NCBI GenBank assembly: GCA_037367405.1
Contig: JAZKJV010002332.1
Location: 248,001-312,000, forward strand
Origin: Ottelia alismoides
Lineage: Eukaryota; Streptophyta; Magnoliopsida; Alismatales; Hydrocharitaceae
Direction: 5' to 3'
Length of the DNA stretch: 64,000 nucleotides
Program-made: the position numbers and the translations under genes
Notes under the pieces: generated by a model
The model's input: the letters and a program-made list of their open reading frames with translations, nothing else
Databases searched by the model: none
What the model was told of the DNA's origin: nothing
In this document: positions 12,637-24,094 of the stretch, piece by piece
Layout: every line of letters starts with the position of its first letter
Numbering within the stretch: position 1 is the first letter of the stretch

Positions 12637-13190
12637 GTGATAAAACCTACAAGGGTTAGCAAGAAGAAAGAAAACCATTATGTGAAGACCCACATCTTAT
12701 TACTAGACACTACCTATTATCTCAAAAATCAGCAACTAACAAGGAAGAAGATTTACATGGGTGCTCATTACATGGAGAGTCATATCGATGACGTTACGTT
12801 TGCATGCACTCTCCTATATAACGTTTTTGAAATCAATATTCTGCCCTTAACATTATATGAGAAATTGGAGTTGGGACAACTTCGCAAATCAAAAGCACTG
12901 CTCCATTTTGCTGACAAGTCAATGAAAAGACATAAGGGGGAAGTAAAGAACATGGTTATCTTGATCAAGGGATATGTCTACAAGGTGGACTTTACTGTCC
13001 TTGATATGGAAATCCCCAATCATTGGAGATAATCTGCTGTAATTATTAGGTGGCCATTCCTTAAAATTGTTGGCTCGTCATTCGATTATCATACCGGAAT
13101 GATGATGTTCCCTTCTCCAAGCATAGAAGCGGAACAAGATATCAAGCAGACGAAGGGGCAGCGACCTGACTCCGAGACCATAACAGAATA
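12637..13190 (+). pseudogene. Gyp3 protease region
   Basis: This is the retropepsin-like part of the polyprotein. The open frame 12637-13032 holds YMESHIDDVTFACTLLYNVF, then EINILPLTLYEKLELG, LLHFADKSMKRHKGEV and VDFTVLDMEIPNH. It continues after a stop as WPFLKIV and TGMMMFPSPSIEAEQDI. The Athila-family layout (substrate strand, catalytic Asp block, ADxSxKxPxG, VLDM, GRPFL) is all there in order. The expected catalytic segment of type D-N-G is read here as Y-N-V, so the active site looks lost. Confidence 0.75.
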
Positions 13191-13579
13191 ATCATCTTTA
13201 GAGGTAGATTGCAAGATGATCAACACATTTGGGATTGGAGACAAACCCCAACATGACATAGCAAAACCCTCTCATATGTAGAGGATATAGTGCACGATGC
13301 AGTTTGTTAAGTGTTGCCCAGATTTTTAAGAGATGCATCCCCCTCTTCCCTTGACAACTCAGAGATCCCTTTGGATTTGTTGATTTCATTTCCTTTGGTA
13401 CGGTAAATAGACATAGATGACAAGTTGGATGCAGGTTTGGCCAAACTACAACATTTCATTGGCGATACGACTCCTTACACATATGAGTTGGTGGCAAGTG
13501 TTGAGCAGCTAGACCCACCTATATGAAACACGGAACCAGATTTAGAGGTGGTTCAACCATACTTGATCAAGTATACAAC

Positions 13580-14460
13580 ACTACTAGATCTGAAGTTGCT
13601 CCTTCATACACTGAAGTACATCATCCTCGTAGGACCCAAAGAGAGATTTCCTATCATCAATAGTTATGACTTGGCCTTAGAATAAGAGACTAGGCTCTTA
13701 GATGTCTTAGAGAAGAACCACAAGGCTATATGTTGGATGGTGTCAGATCTTGTGGGGATTAACTTTGCTCTCTGCTCGCACCACATTTTTGTTGAGGATA
13801 ATGTGAGATCTTCCCGTGAGCTCAAGAGGAGAATAAACCCTAATCTATGGGAACTAGTGAAGAAAGAAATCTAGAAGTGGTGAAAAGCATGATTCATATA
13901 CCCTATTTCAGACTCCAAGGGGGTGGCCCCACTTCATGTTGTCACTTAAAAGTCGGGAATTCTGATGGTCATCAATGAGGAGGGGATAGAGATTATGACA
14001 CAAGAACCCACGTCGTGGCACATCTATGTCGACTACAAACAACTAAATGCCACAACTAAGAAATACCACTTTCCCTTGACATTCAATGATTAGATTTTGG
14101 ATAGACTAGCAGGGAAAGTGTTCTTTTGTTTTCTTGATGTGTACTCGAGATACAATCATGTATACATCACCCTCGAGGACCATGAAAGGACCACATTGCA
14201 TGTCCATTCATCATTTACACGTTCAAGTGCATGCCATTCAGTCTTTGAAATGCTTCAGGCACATTTTAGCGGTACATGATCGTTGTATTTACTAATATGG
14301 TGGGGGATTCTTGAATATCTTCATGGATGACTTCCCAATCAATAATGATTCTTTTGATACAGTTTTAGCACACTTGGACCAAGTCACTAGGAGGAGTAGA
14401 GAGGTAAATCTTGTATTCTCCTGCTAGAAAAACCGTTTCATATTGACGGAGGGTCTTGTG
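13580..14460 (+). pseudogene. Gyp3 reverse transcriptase
   Basis: RT domain of the gypsy polyprotein, with stops and frame changes. In order: VGPKERFPIINSYDLALE near 13630, RRINPNLWELVKKEI near 13830, YPISDSKGVAPLHVV near 13900, HIYVDYKQLNATTKKYHFPL near 14020, FFCFLDVYSRYNHVYI at about 14120-14168 (the block with the first catalytic Asp), and FMDDF at about 14319-14333 (the second motif, YxDD equivalent). All are in gypsy order on the plus strand. At least half a dozen stop codons make it non-functional. Confidence 0.85.
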
Positions 14461-14529
14461 TTGGCGCATGTCATCTCTTAGAAGGTAATGGAGGTTGACC
14501 CTGCCAAGAAAATTGATCCAACAACCAAC

Positions 14530-15160
14530 GTTAAGTTAGTGAGGTCATTCTTAGGGCATGTTGGATTTTATAGAAGATTCATTAATGATTTCTTAAAGAT
14601 TTCTCATCCACTGACGGAGCTATAAGGAAAAGACATCGAGTTCATTGTACATCACAAGTATTTGGAGGCCTTTTAGCTCTTGAAGATAGAAGTTCGTGAT
14701 TCATCAATATTACAAGCTCCAAATTGGTCTCAGCCCTTTCATATCACGATTGACATGTCTCAATTTACCATAGGAGCTGTTTTAGGTCAGAGGCGAGAAG
14801 GGATTCCATTTCTGATCCACAATGCGAGCAAAGTTCTGGAACCGACATAGAAGAACTATACGTGACCAAAAAGGAAATGGTCGTTGTAGAATGGGCCCTC
14901 GAGAAGTTCAAGTCGTATATTTTGCGCTCTAAGGTAATAGTTTTCACAGATCACACAATCATTTGGTACATAATGGAAAAGAATCATACAAAGGCATGTC
15001 ATCTTAGGTGGATTTTACTACTCCAAGAGTTTGATTTGGAGAAAAAGGATAAACCTAGAGAAAGGATGGTATGGTTTATCCCCTTTTGATTTGTATATTA
15101 AGGACAAACCTGGAGTAAAGAATGTTATGGTTGATCCCCTTTCCTAAATTGAGCAGAAGG
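14530..15160 (+). pseudogene. Gyp3 connection and RNase H region
   Basis: After the RT come VRSFLGHVGFYRRFINDF (about 14535-14590) and HPLTEL, then the RNase H part. HITIDMSQFTIGAVLGQR (about 14740-14795) carries the first catalytic Asp block, followed by MTKKEMVVVEWALEKFKSYI (14862 on) and VIVFTDHTIIWYIM (about 14935). This order is typical of gypsy elements. Stops occur before and after the 75-residue frame at 14862-15089. Confidence 0.8.
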
Positions 15161-16450
15161 ATTCTCCTGACAATGAGCATATTAGAGATACCATCTCAGA
15201 TGAGTCTATTTACGTTATTGACACTCTCCCTTGGTATGCCAAATTGGTGAACTATCTTGTCTCCAAGTATGTTCCTCGTGGTTGGACTATGAGCAACATT
15301 AACCTACTAAAGTTGGATTCGAGGAGATATCACTGGGAGGATCTATTCCTCTCTTTTTTGGGGTTAGATTGTGCCTAGAAAAGGTATTTTCCTCAGGAGG
15401 AATTGCAGAGTGTCCTCATGTATTGCCATTCACTTGAGGATGGAGGACACCATTTGGGGAAAAGAGCATACGAGGTACTCCATTGTGGATTTTACGAACC
15501 GATGATGTTCAGAGATTCCATTGATTATGTACGTCGTGCCTGATCTATCAGCGGATGGGAGGTATATAGAGATGAGATGCCCATGCAGCTAGAGATTTTT
15601 TATGATGTTTTTAATGCATGGAGCATAGATTTATAGGTCACTTTCTTAAGGACAAGTGCATCTCGTTGGTGGTCGATTACTTATCAAGGTGGGTGGAGGC
15701 TATCTCAACCAAAGCCATAGATAGTAAGATTGTCTGTATGTTTTAGAAGGACAATATCATTGCAATATTTGGGGTCCCAAATGTTATGATTTCTGATAGG
15801 GGTAGCCACATTGTGAACAAAGATGTTACATCAATGGCTAAGGACTATGGATTTCAACATAGAGTAACTAGTACTTACCACTCATAGTCTACTAGCATGG
15901 CATAGGTTTCTAATATGGAAGTGAAGAGTATTTTTGAGAAGTTGGTTTGTCTCGATAGGAAGAATTGGTCCTAGCTATTAGACCAAGTTCTGTGGGCTTA
16001 TAGGGTGACCTACAAGATACCACTTTTGAATGATCTATGGAAAGCCATGCCATTTGTCTATGGAGTTGATTCACAAATCAGAATGAAAACTAAAACAAGT
16101 GAATTGGAGTGGTCACCTAGGGAAGATTTGTCGTGACTTGAACTTGAATGAGCTCATGGAAATCAGAAACCAGGCATATGAAATCAGTCTAATCTATAAG
16201 GACAAGGTTGACAACTGACATTATCTGCACATTAGGTGGATAAACATTGTTATACGATAAAATGTATGGTTGTTTCACGTTAAGGTAAAATTTTTCCATG
16301 GGAAGCTCAAATCTAAATGGATGGGTCCTTACGTTGTTAAGAAAGTGCACAACTAAAGGAAGTGTATATATAGTCGATCATACAGATGATGCACATTCCT
16401 TTCTTGTTAATGGACAATTGTTGAAGTCCTTCGTCAATTACAAGGTGTAG
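15160..16450 (+). pseudogene. Gyp3 integrase
   Basis: Integrase of the gypsy polyprotein, in pieces. A His-Cys zinc region is seen as CHSLEDGGHHLGKRAYEVLH (about 15420). The catalytic core has VVDYLSRWVEAISTKAIDSK (about 15670), FGVPNVMISDRGSHIVN (about 15770-15820) and MEVKSIFEKLV (about 15915), which correspond to the D, D and E blocks. The C-terminal part shows WMGPYVVKKVHN near 16320. Several stops interrupt it. The gag-PR-RT-RH-IN order places the element in Ty3/gypsy, and motif style suggests the Athila lineage. Confidence 0.8.
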
Positions 16451-16604
16451 TCAGTACATGTTTAGGTCATCAACTTTCAGATCATTCTTCATGGAGATGC
16501 AACATACAAATTCAACAATTGAGATTCACCTACTCCTTTTCCCATACACACAATAAATTAATTCATTCTTTTTGAGTTTTGGATACTTATCCTATAGATA
16601 CTCA

Positions 16605-16970
16605 CTCCTTACTTAGTCTATTCAAGACTTAAGTATAGGAGGAACCCCCGCTCTTGTTTGTAGATTCTTGTCGCTCTCTTGAATCACTCTTTCGGCCCAG
16701 TCCCTTTGTACATATATTCTTCATACTTAGGCTTTTTCTAGCCTAAGTATATGGTTGTTGGGCCTTGTCATACCCATCATTTTCTTCTATTCATTAGTGT
16801 CTTATCCCTTAGTGCTCTACCCTATACTTATGTTATTTAAAGCCTAAGTATAGGGGGGTAGTACATGTTTCTCTCCTCGTATTTTTACTTGTCTTATGCT
16901 AAGTACGAGTTGTCTTTTATAACATTTGTGCCATGACGACATACAAAAATCTAAGTATAGGGGGTGTACA
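16605..16970 (+). repeat. Gyp3 array of PPT-like hairpins
   Basis: Four units about 100 bp apart follow the integrase. Their right arms are at 16628-16641 (cttaagtataggagg), 16741-16750 (gcctaagtat), 16843-16857 (cctaagtatagggggg) and 16951-16964 (ctaagtataggggg). The matching left arms are tacttagtct (16610, one-base bulge), atacttaggc (16723-16732, perfect 10-bp stem), ccctatactta (16820-16830, perfect 11-bp stem), and a weaker partner for the last. Most right arms run into a G-rich tract like a polypurine tract. Gyp4 has the same design. Confidence 0.8.
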
Positions 16971-17815
16971 TACATATTTTCAAATATAGTTTATACATAG
17001 CTGGTACTTTCACATGTTTATATATTACTATGGGCTATGGATATGGGGATTTTGAAACTGACTTGTACAAATATTTTACAAATTGTTTTGAAAAAGAGTA
17101 CACTTTGTTTCGACACATTGTTTGTATATACGCAATAAAAGTTGTCTTTAATGATTAAAGAAGCTACCTAATAAGTTGATCTACTCCCTGACACTTATAC
17201 TTTCATACAAGGCATGTGAAGTTCAAGAAAACTTGATTTATGATGTCCTACCATATAGAGTTAACCAAACTTTGTCATTTGGGTTTATGACCTAATTATT
17301 TACATCTCCAGATTTTACAAGATGCCCATGTTATATTGCATACTAGTCTCTTCCTTAAAGAATATGATCAACACCTCACATGGATGACTGCAGTTATGAT
17401 GAGATGAGTTGAGGTTTCAATTGTGGAACTACGATGGATGATTTGAGTCATGACCTAATTTTATGATGCTCGAGGATGAGATAAAATCAATGAGGTCTTC
17501 ATTAAACCAGAGTGTCACTGACCTAAGCCAGTATGAGAACAAGTTATCGTAATATCCCTTTATATTTACCTAAGTTTTTGGTTGTGATGAAATTAATAAA
17601 AAATTATTGATCAGTGTACGCCAACTTGGTAAAAGTAGTAGAGCTAGCCAAAAAGAAATGAAAGATACAGTTGAAAAGCTCTCACATTACAGATCTACAT
17701 TCAAAAGTGCTTCCACCAAAGGCAAGCACTCACAACCTTCCAAAGTGTCCACTTGGACCACTATTTTAGGCGTTTATGAGTCAGTCAAGCACCCAAAAAA
17801 GGCTCTGCATCATAT
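16971..17815 (+). other. 3' untranslated part of Gyp3 (or Gyp6)
   Basis: No domain is recognisable. A gctcgaggatgag word at about 17469 resembles gctcgaggacgag just before the PPT at 36281, so this lies near the 3' end of a plus-strand gypsy element. It is cut at 17816 by the Gyp4 LTR. Confidence 0.4.
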
Positions 17816-18681
17816 TGATTGACACATATTTTATCATTTTAATAGTATCGAATTAACAATTTCGTTGCAGTCAGATAAATTCAAATCGATCAAAAATTTA
17901 CCGCACGAATAGAATAATCGATTAATTAGCTAATGCACAGTTCGATGTTTTTTTAACTTGGGCAAGCCCCAGGATCGACTCAAGGAGGCAAAGAAACAAC
18001 TTCGGATCAGATTATACGAATTAGTTCACGGTTTTCCAAGAAAGAAAATTTTTTGTAATTTTTTTAGGCAATAAAATGCAAATGCACAAATACGGATGAA
18101 CTAGATTATTAAGAAAATCAACAACTTAGCTAAATTGATTTCAATGTCAAATTAATCCAATTCAACCAAATTATAATTTTCCTATAAATCTAATCCAATG
18201 ATGAATGCTAAATGTATTTTTTTGGAAATTTTGGGTTAATATGCAACGTTGAAATGCAAACTTTTTGAGGATTTTTATGCAATTTTTCGAGCAAATGAAA
18301 TGCAAAAAATTATGAAAATTTTACTTGAAGTTAAATATGATGAATGGAGGCTACACTATTTTTTTTGGAATTTTCTGACTCTTTATTATTTTTTTATGAA
18401 TTTTTCACTGAAAACAAAGTGAATGCTAGTACTTAATTTTTAATAAATCCACAAAAATAAATTATCTAGAAGCAAAATTATCTCAAATAGATATTTAAGT
18501 TAACGATCCAAAATTCTTGGAATTTCACAAAAATTTTTTTGTGGTTTTTATTGAAAATCATTTACTGTAATCACTCAACAATTTATTTTAGGCAAAACAA
18601 ACTCCAATTTAGATGCAATTTGGACAACAATTAAATAGCACTTAAAGGCATCATCCACAATTGTTTCACAATTTTTTGAGA

Positions 18682-18704
18682 ATATATATATATATATATA
18701 TATA
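18682..18704. repeat. (TA)n microsatellite
   Basis: Pure AT/TA run inside the Gyp4 LTR. Confidence 0.9.
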
Positions 18705-19039
18705 TGTTTATGTGAATTTCAGAGCCTAAATGGGTAAAAATCACTCAATTTCAAACCCTGATTTTTAGTAAATTATTCAAAGCTCATAAAAATTTAAGTA
18801 ATTAGCCAAAAAATAAAGAATTAGTTTCCCTACAAAATGATATTTTGTTGATTAAAAATTGATGCAAAATCAATGTCCAAATTAATGCTCAAAGTCAGGG
18901 GTGTCTTCACAATACATAAATGAAAGAAATAAATTGAAACTGTACACATGGGCACTTTTGCAAATATAGAAAACTTACAGGTTAGATATGCAAATTTTCC
19001 TAAAAAATTTAAAAAATCAAATCTCTTGCTTTTCTTCTC

Positions 19040-19560
19040 CCGTAAGAAAGGACGCAAGGGCAAGGGGGCTCTATGCGTGGAGCGCCAATGGAGGAGTCGG
19101 CCATGCGTGGGGAGGATCGGCGGGCGGAGCGGCTAGAGACGGTGGGGGCTCGGTGTGGTGGAGGGTCGTCATGGCGGTGCGGCGAAGGGGTACGGATCCA
19201 TCTTCAAGTGGCGCGCGATGGCGGTGCACGACTGGAGCGTCGTGCTGGAGGGGGAGCATCTGGTGGTCGGCTCTTGGCGGGGCCGCGTGCAGGTGGAGAG
19301 TGGAGGCGGCTGGCGGCCGCGGGGATGGTCAGTCGTTGAGGCGGCTGCGGTCGTGGGGGCAGATGCAGGGGCCGGGATGCATGGCGGTGGTGGGGCATGC
19401 CCCGCGCGAGGGAGGCGACCAGCCGCAGGCGTAGGGGAGCGGTCACGGGCTGGAGAGCGTGCGGTGGTGCGCTCGTACGGAGATGGAGGCTGCTGTTGGT
19501 GGCCGCGGGGGAGGCGCCTGCCGGCGGCGTCGGACGATCGTGAGGGAAGGGGTGTTGTAG
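19040..19560. other. GC- and CpG-rich island inside the Gyp4 LTR
   Basis: About 0.5 kb of strongly G+C-rich sequence with many CpG sites, flanked by DNA that is mostly A+T. On the minus strand it is CT-rich, as in the equivalent blocks of the other LTRs (about 7000-8360, 34010-34260, 36800-38200), so it is probably the LTR promoter/leader region. The overlapping frames (153 aa at 19155-19616, 148 aa at 18988-19434) are Gly/Arg/Trp-rich low-complexity translations and are not supported as genes. Confidence 0.6.
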
Positions 19561-21256
19561 TTGACCTGCAACATTTTTTTATTTTTTTTGCAAATTTTTT
19601 ATTGTATTTTTTGTAAACATGAATAAAGAGGATAAATTTGTGGTGATGGTGATGCCTAAAATAATAAAATAAAATAAAATAATGATGATGGATATGGTGG
19701 TGGTGGATTTGATGGTTAAAAAATGCGATAAGAAAATGGGATGATAATGAACGAAAAAATGACGTCAGATAAATAATTAAAAATGACTAAGTGAAGATAG
19801 ATGATTTACCTGTGGCTCGTCAAATTTTGGAGGAGGTGGTCCGCAAGTCATGTTGTCGCCTCAAGAAGGGTGGCAGAGTCCTTCGAAGCTGAAGCAGCGT
19901 CTTGCAAGGGATGACTGCGACGAAGTAGTTGAGATGACCTTGGATCTCGCCGTGGTCGGAGGACATCGCTTGACGATGATTCTTGGTACCTGTCACAAAC
20001 AGATAGCTGGAGCTCTCTCTCCCTTTTCTATCGAAACGGGGGATGAAGATAAATGAGGGATGAGAGGAGAATAAAAAGGAGGAGGAGGGAGTTTAGAAAA
20101 TAAGTGGAGAAGATGGAGGAGGTGGTGACTTGGAGTAAGGAACAAGTAGAGAATAAGTAAGAAGGAGAGAAATAAAATAAAATAATAATAAAAGTAAAAT
20201 ATAGAATAAGTAAAGTAAAATAAGTAGGCTACTAGATAATTAAGGGAAAATAAATAAAAGAAAGTAAAAATAAAAAATATATAAATAATTAATTAAAATA
20301 AATAATAATAAAAAAAATAAAGAATAAATAATATAAATAAATAATAAAATAAATTATAAATCAATAAAATAATTAAAAATAGGGTGACAGGTGGAGGCTC
20401 TAGGAGTTTCCATGTGTCGCACCTGAAAAATCAAAAATTAAATTGTAAAGAAAATAAAAAAAAATAACGAAAGGCTTCAAATCAAAAAGTGGTCAAAATG
20501 AAAGTTTCTCTTCTCGATGAGACGACAACTTCTGTGAAGGACCAAAAATCATAGGAAGTCATATGTATAAAGTGTCTTCTTGGGTGATACCTTATAGGTA
20601 TAAAATACCACATTTTATCTTTTGCATTTTTTTATTTTTAATTAAAAGAAAACAAAAAAATATATAGAAAATATGAAAAGAATATTTATAAATCAGTATA
20701 TATTTTTGGATTTTTAGTAATTAAGAAAATAAAAGGGTAAAATACAAGGGCGAAAAGGTCAAATTGTACAATATACAATAGAGGCCCAAAACCCAAGTTT
20801 TGCATACGATCTCCGATTTTAAGTAAATTGGTCTCATTTTGAAGGTATTTGAATGTATATTTCTTTAAAAGTGAGTAGACCTAACTCGGATACTGTATGA
20901 GAGAGATATGTACATTTTAAGGCTCCTAGTTTCAAACTTGGACTCTGGTTTTATTGTTCAATTTTACAAGGTAGTATTTTTTGGTTTTTTTCTTCTATTA
21001 GTGTTAGTAATATATACACTATAGAGTTTATTTTATTGGATTTGAAGTTAGTACAAAATAGATACAAATATGGTATTTACAGGTGATTTTTACAAGTGAA
21101 TTGGTCTTATTTAATGCAAATATGAATGCTAAAATGCAGATATTTTTTATGCATGCATGAATGCTAAATATACAATATAAGTGGGAATATGAAGCTAAAT
21201 ACTCGGGAATAAAGCTCTATTTTCAACTTTTATTTTGATGAATAACATACTCATCA

Positions 21257-21270
21257 ATCCCCTATACTTA
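21257..21270 (-). promoter_or_regulatory. Gyp4 polypurine tract
   Basis: Minus strand taagtataggggat, immediately before the LTR start and preceded by ggggacgagcaaggt. It has the same core (taagtatagggg) as the right arms of the hairpin array. This is the primer site for plus-strand DNA synthesis. Confidence 0.75.
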
Positions 21271-22715
21271 AACCTTGCTCGTCCCCAAGCAACTAAAATG
21301 AAATGCAAAAGTGAACTGATTTTAGGTTCTATACAGAGGTCATGAATAAAAGAAGAAAATGGAGCTTGACTCAACCATTGGATTAGTAATGTGGTGGAAC
21401 CTTATTGGGATATGAATTTAAGACCTAATAGACTTTAAGTTCCTCAAGTCTTCTATACAAGATGCCTTTATAGTAAGGTCAGAACAAATCCTTATACACA
21501 AATTTCTGATGACTATGAATTTTACTTGTACTATGTAAGTGAAATATAGCTCTCCACATCAGAAATGGCTAAGAAAAAGCCTCCTATAACAAGGTAACTC
21601 TAATTCCCTGGTCCAGTAACTCTTTCCTCGAGGAGTGGGGTATTCCCTTCTAAGTTCAAGTGCAACCGGCTCAAGAAGAGGGGTGGGGAGAAGAATGGAC
21701 GGTAGCCAGTGTAGCTACCTATCCCAGGATGCTTGACCAGTGTAGCCAAGTCATCCAGCTCCAGGCTTCTGGCAAATATACATACTCCTACAGGCATTTT
21801 ATTTTAAATCAGGCCTATCTACTTTTTTTGGAGTTCTCTCTTTTTTACTTTCTTTTCTTTTTTTTGAACTATATACAAGGGGCAGCATGTACATCAGGAG
21901 TTTTTCCTCTTGAGCCAGTAGACTATACCTCTATTGAAGCTTTATTGAAACCCACAGCATCCCGTCCTTAGACGTCAACACCACCAGACTTGGTTGAGAT
22001 GCACTACCCTCTCTAGAGGAGGACAGTTGTTTCCACCCGTGTGCTACTCCAAGCCAAAGGATTATACCTCCTCACCACCTCAACCATGAAGAGCTACGTG
22101 CATGGTGCTTGTCCATGTTAGGTCATTGTCTAAAAGAATCATGTATGGGTACGAGATATTCTACTTAGACTAATCAATATGACATGTGAACATAGACTTG
22201 CACACTCAAAGAATTAAGTCCCTTGACCTGAGAAATCTTAACTCCAGTTCCTATAAGGTTCCTCTGAAATTAGGTAGATTAAGATCAAATCAAATCCATC
22301 CTCAACATCTATTCATAACTTGGTTCGGAACCCACGAACTTTTCACTTTGCGTATGCAAGATATGCATATGAGATGTAGATGACATGCTATGTAGATAAA
22401 TGAAGTGAAAGACACAAATTTTTTTGAATGCAAGGATGATATGCATGAGTAAATAAGAAGCCTATTTTTTTGGTTTTTTTGGTTTTTTTTTCTAAAATTT
22501 AGTATACCTCCTATGTTACAACAATTTTACAAGAGTTCTATCAGTATTATACAAATTATATAACTATTATTATACGTATTATACAAGTATACATGTATTT
22601 TACAATTTTTTTTCAATTTTTACCCACCCGTAATTATTGCATAATATATGCAAAAATGCGTGCAAATACGTGAAAGTACGAGCTATGGGTAAAGTATATA
22701 TGTAATATATACATG
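21271..22715 (-). other. Gyp4 3' untranslated region
   Basis: 1.4 kb between the PPT and the hairpin array. No retroviral domain or other recognisable product. The frames at 21660-21971 and 22186-22383 are on the wrong strand for the element and are ignored. Confidence 0.5.
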
Positions 22716-23084
22716 CCCCCCTATACTTAGTGTGTGCTATGTTCTCCGAGCAAGAAAAGAGAGGAAAAAGTCATAGCTCGTGCTAAGCGTAGGAGAGCTA
22801 TAATAACAAAAATGTATAGAAGTCGTCCCGTCCCCCAATACTTAGACTATAGCAGCCTAAGTGTAGAAGAAGAACAAAAATGGGGCGGGCGAGGTCAAGA
22901 AGGGAAATGGATGAGTATTTACTTGGCGGGCATCAGTCCCCCCTTTACTTAGGCTTTGGTCAGCCTAAGTATAGGACAGAAGTAAGTGTGAGAACCGATG
23001 AGATCTGGAGAATGTACATAGAATGATGAAGAGACTCGGGTCACTCTCCCCCCTATACTTAGGATCTATTCATCCTAAGTATAG
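22716..23084 (-). repeat. Gyp4 array of PPT-like hairpins
   Basis: Four units at about 22716-22730, 22836-22869, 22938-22975 and 23047-23084, roughly 93-120 bp apart. The third has a perfect 10-bp stem (22946-22955 with 22962-22971) and the fourth a perfect 13-bp stem with a 6-nt loop (23053-23065 with 23072-23084). On the minus strand each ends in a taagtatag-type arm running into five or six G's. The layout matches the Gyp3 array although the loop and spacer sequences differ. Confidence 0.85.
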
Positions 23085-23182
23085 CCATAAAATGAATTGA
23101 TATGGAGTCGGGGAGAGTGATTCAAATAAACGGCGATGGAGGGAAAGAAAATATATATAAGAGGATTGAGAATATACAAGGA

Positions 23183-24094
23183 TCAAGAAGGTTTGTGATG
23201 AACCTTCTTGCGTAAACGAGGAGGTGAGGAATATACAGGTGTGTCTCTGTCAGAATCGTCCTCAGATGAATAGTAGTGAGGTGAAGGGATTGTCCAACGC
23301 AGGTCGACACACGACTGCTTGCTTAGATAAGGCTTGAGAACAGCCGAACTGAGCTCACTCATATAAATCACCTCATCCATACATGATAAGGACTCCTCAG
23401 AAAGTTTCTTCCCTGGTATGTTGAAGGAGACTTTCTTAGTCGATTTTCTAGAACATGAATCATTGAGAGGGAGTGGAGAGCGACGTGCCTTGAGGGGTTT
23501 GGTGAAACTCCGCGGGAAATCATTTCTTGACTGCATCTCACTAGATAGCCGACAAGAGGAGGGAGCAGCCATGTTTTTATGTGTAGTCAATTTAGTCTTG
23601 GTTGTTTCCTTTGAAGGTCCGGTATGTGGTGCGGTGCTGACCATGGGTTCCTCATCAGATGAGTCACCATATAGATTGTAATATTCCTGATGGGTCAGCA
23701 CATGTCTCAAGAAGGTGCTAGTGATCTCAGTTGGCTTGGCATTATTGGGCTCTTGTGTCGGATCATCAAAATGGTCAAGGCAATCAACAAAGGTCATGTC
23801 TGACTCAGTGATAGCTTTTGGTCGTGAATCCTCTTTAGAAGCAGTCATGGTGGTGGTTCAAGTAGTTGGTCAAGTGGAGGTGTGGGGAGTATCTGAACCA
23901 ACGGTCGTCCCAACAGTCAGTCTCTCAAGTGTAGAAGAGAGGTGGGACTCGTCTACCTCTCGATGAGAACGACTATCAGTGGATATGCGAGTCACCTTAG
24001 AGTAAAGTGTATCAAAGAATGGGTGAGGTTGAAGCACTCCCAATGCTGTAAAATCGATTTCCCAAGTCTCGCAATTTATAATCGTCTTTGGCAA
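23183..24094 (-). pseudogene. Gyp4 C-terminal frame (221 aa plus upstream part)
   Basis: An uninterrupted 221-codon frame starts at 23848 (MTASKEDSRPKAI). Reading back in the same frame, two TGA codons near 23855-23870 separate it from the downstream end of the protease region (23870-24094), so it was probably one polyprotein. It is Ser/Lys-rich with acidic stretches (SSDEEP, SSEDDSDRD) and a basic C-terminus (RLRKKVHHKP). I see no membrane segment, RT or integrase motif. It does not look like an env-like protein. Function unknown. Confidence 0.55.

Larger units (their letters stand above)
17816..21256 (-). repeat. Gyp4 3' LTR (3.44 kb)
   Basis: On the minus strand it begins TGATGAGTATG at 21256, directly after a PPT, and ends GTGTCAATCA at 17816. 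The last 8 bp recur next to the Gyp4 PBS at 27133-27140, which confirms the LTR end. The first 21 nt form a 9-bp stem with a 3-nt loop. A U5 word (cttgagtcgatcctgg, minus) lies at about 17975. A very GC-rich block lies at about 19040-19560. An AT-rich stretch with (TA)n occurs at 18682-18704. Confidence 0.8.

Noticed and set aside
16605..16970. CRISPR-like regular repeats (also 22716-23084).
   Set aside because: The units are hairpins with variable arms, about 100 bp apart, inside plant retrotransposons; there are no uniform direct repeats or spacers of CRISPR size.
18988..19616. Open frames of 148 and 153 residues in the GC-rich block.
   Set aside because: Overlapping frames on both strands are open because the block is G+C-rich. 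The products are low-complexity Gly/Arg/Trp/Ala and lie inside an LTR.
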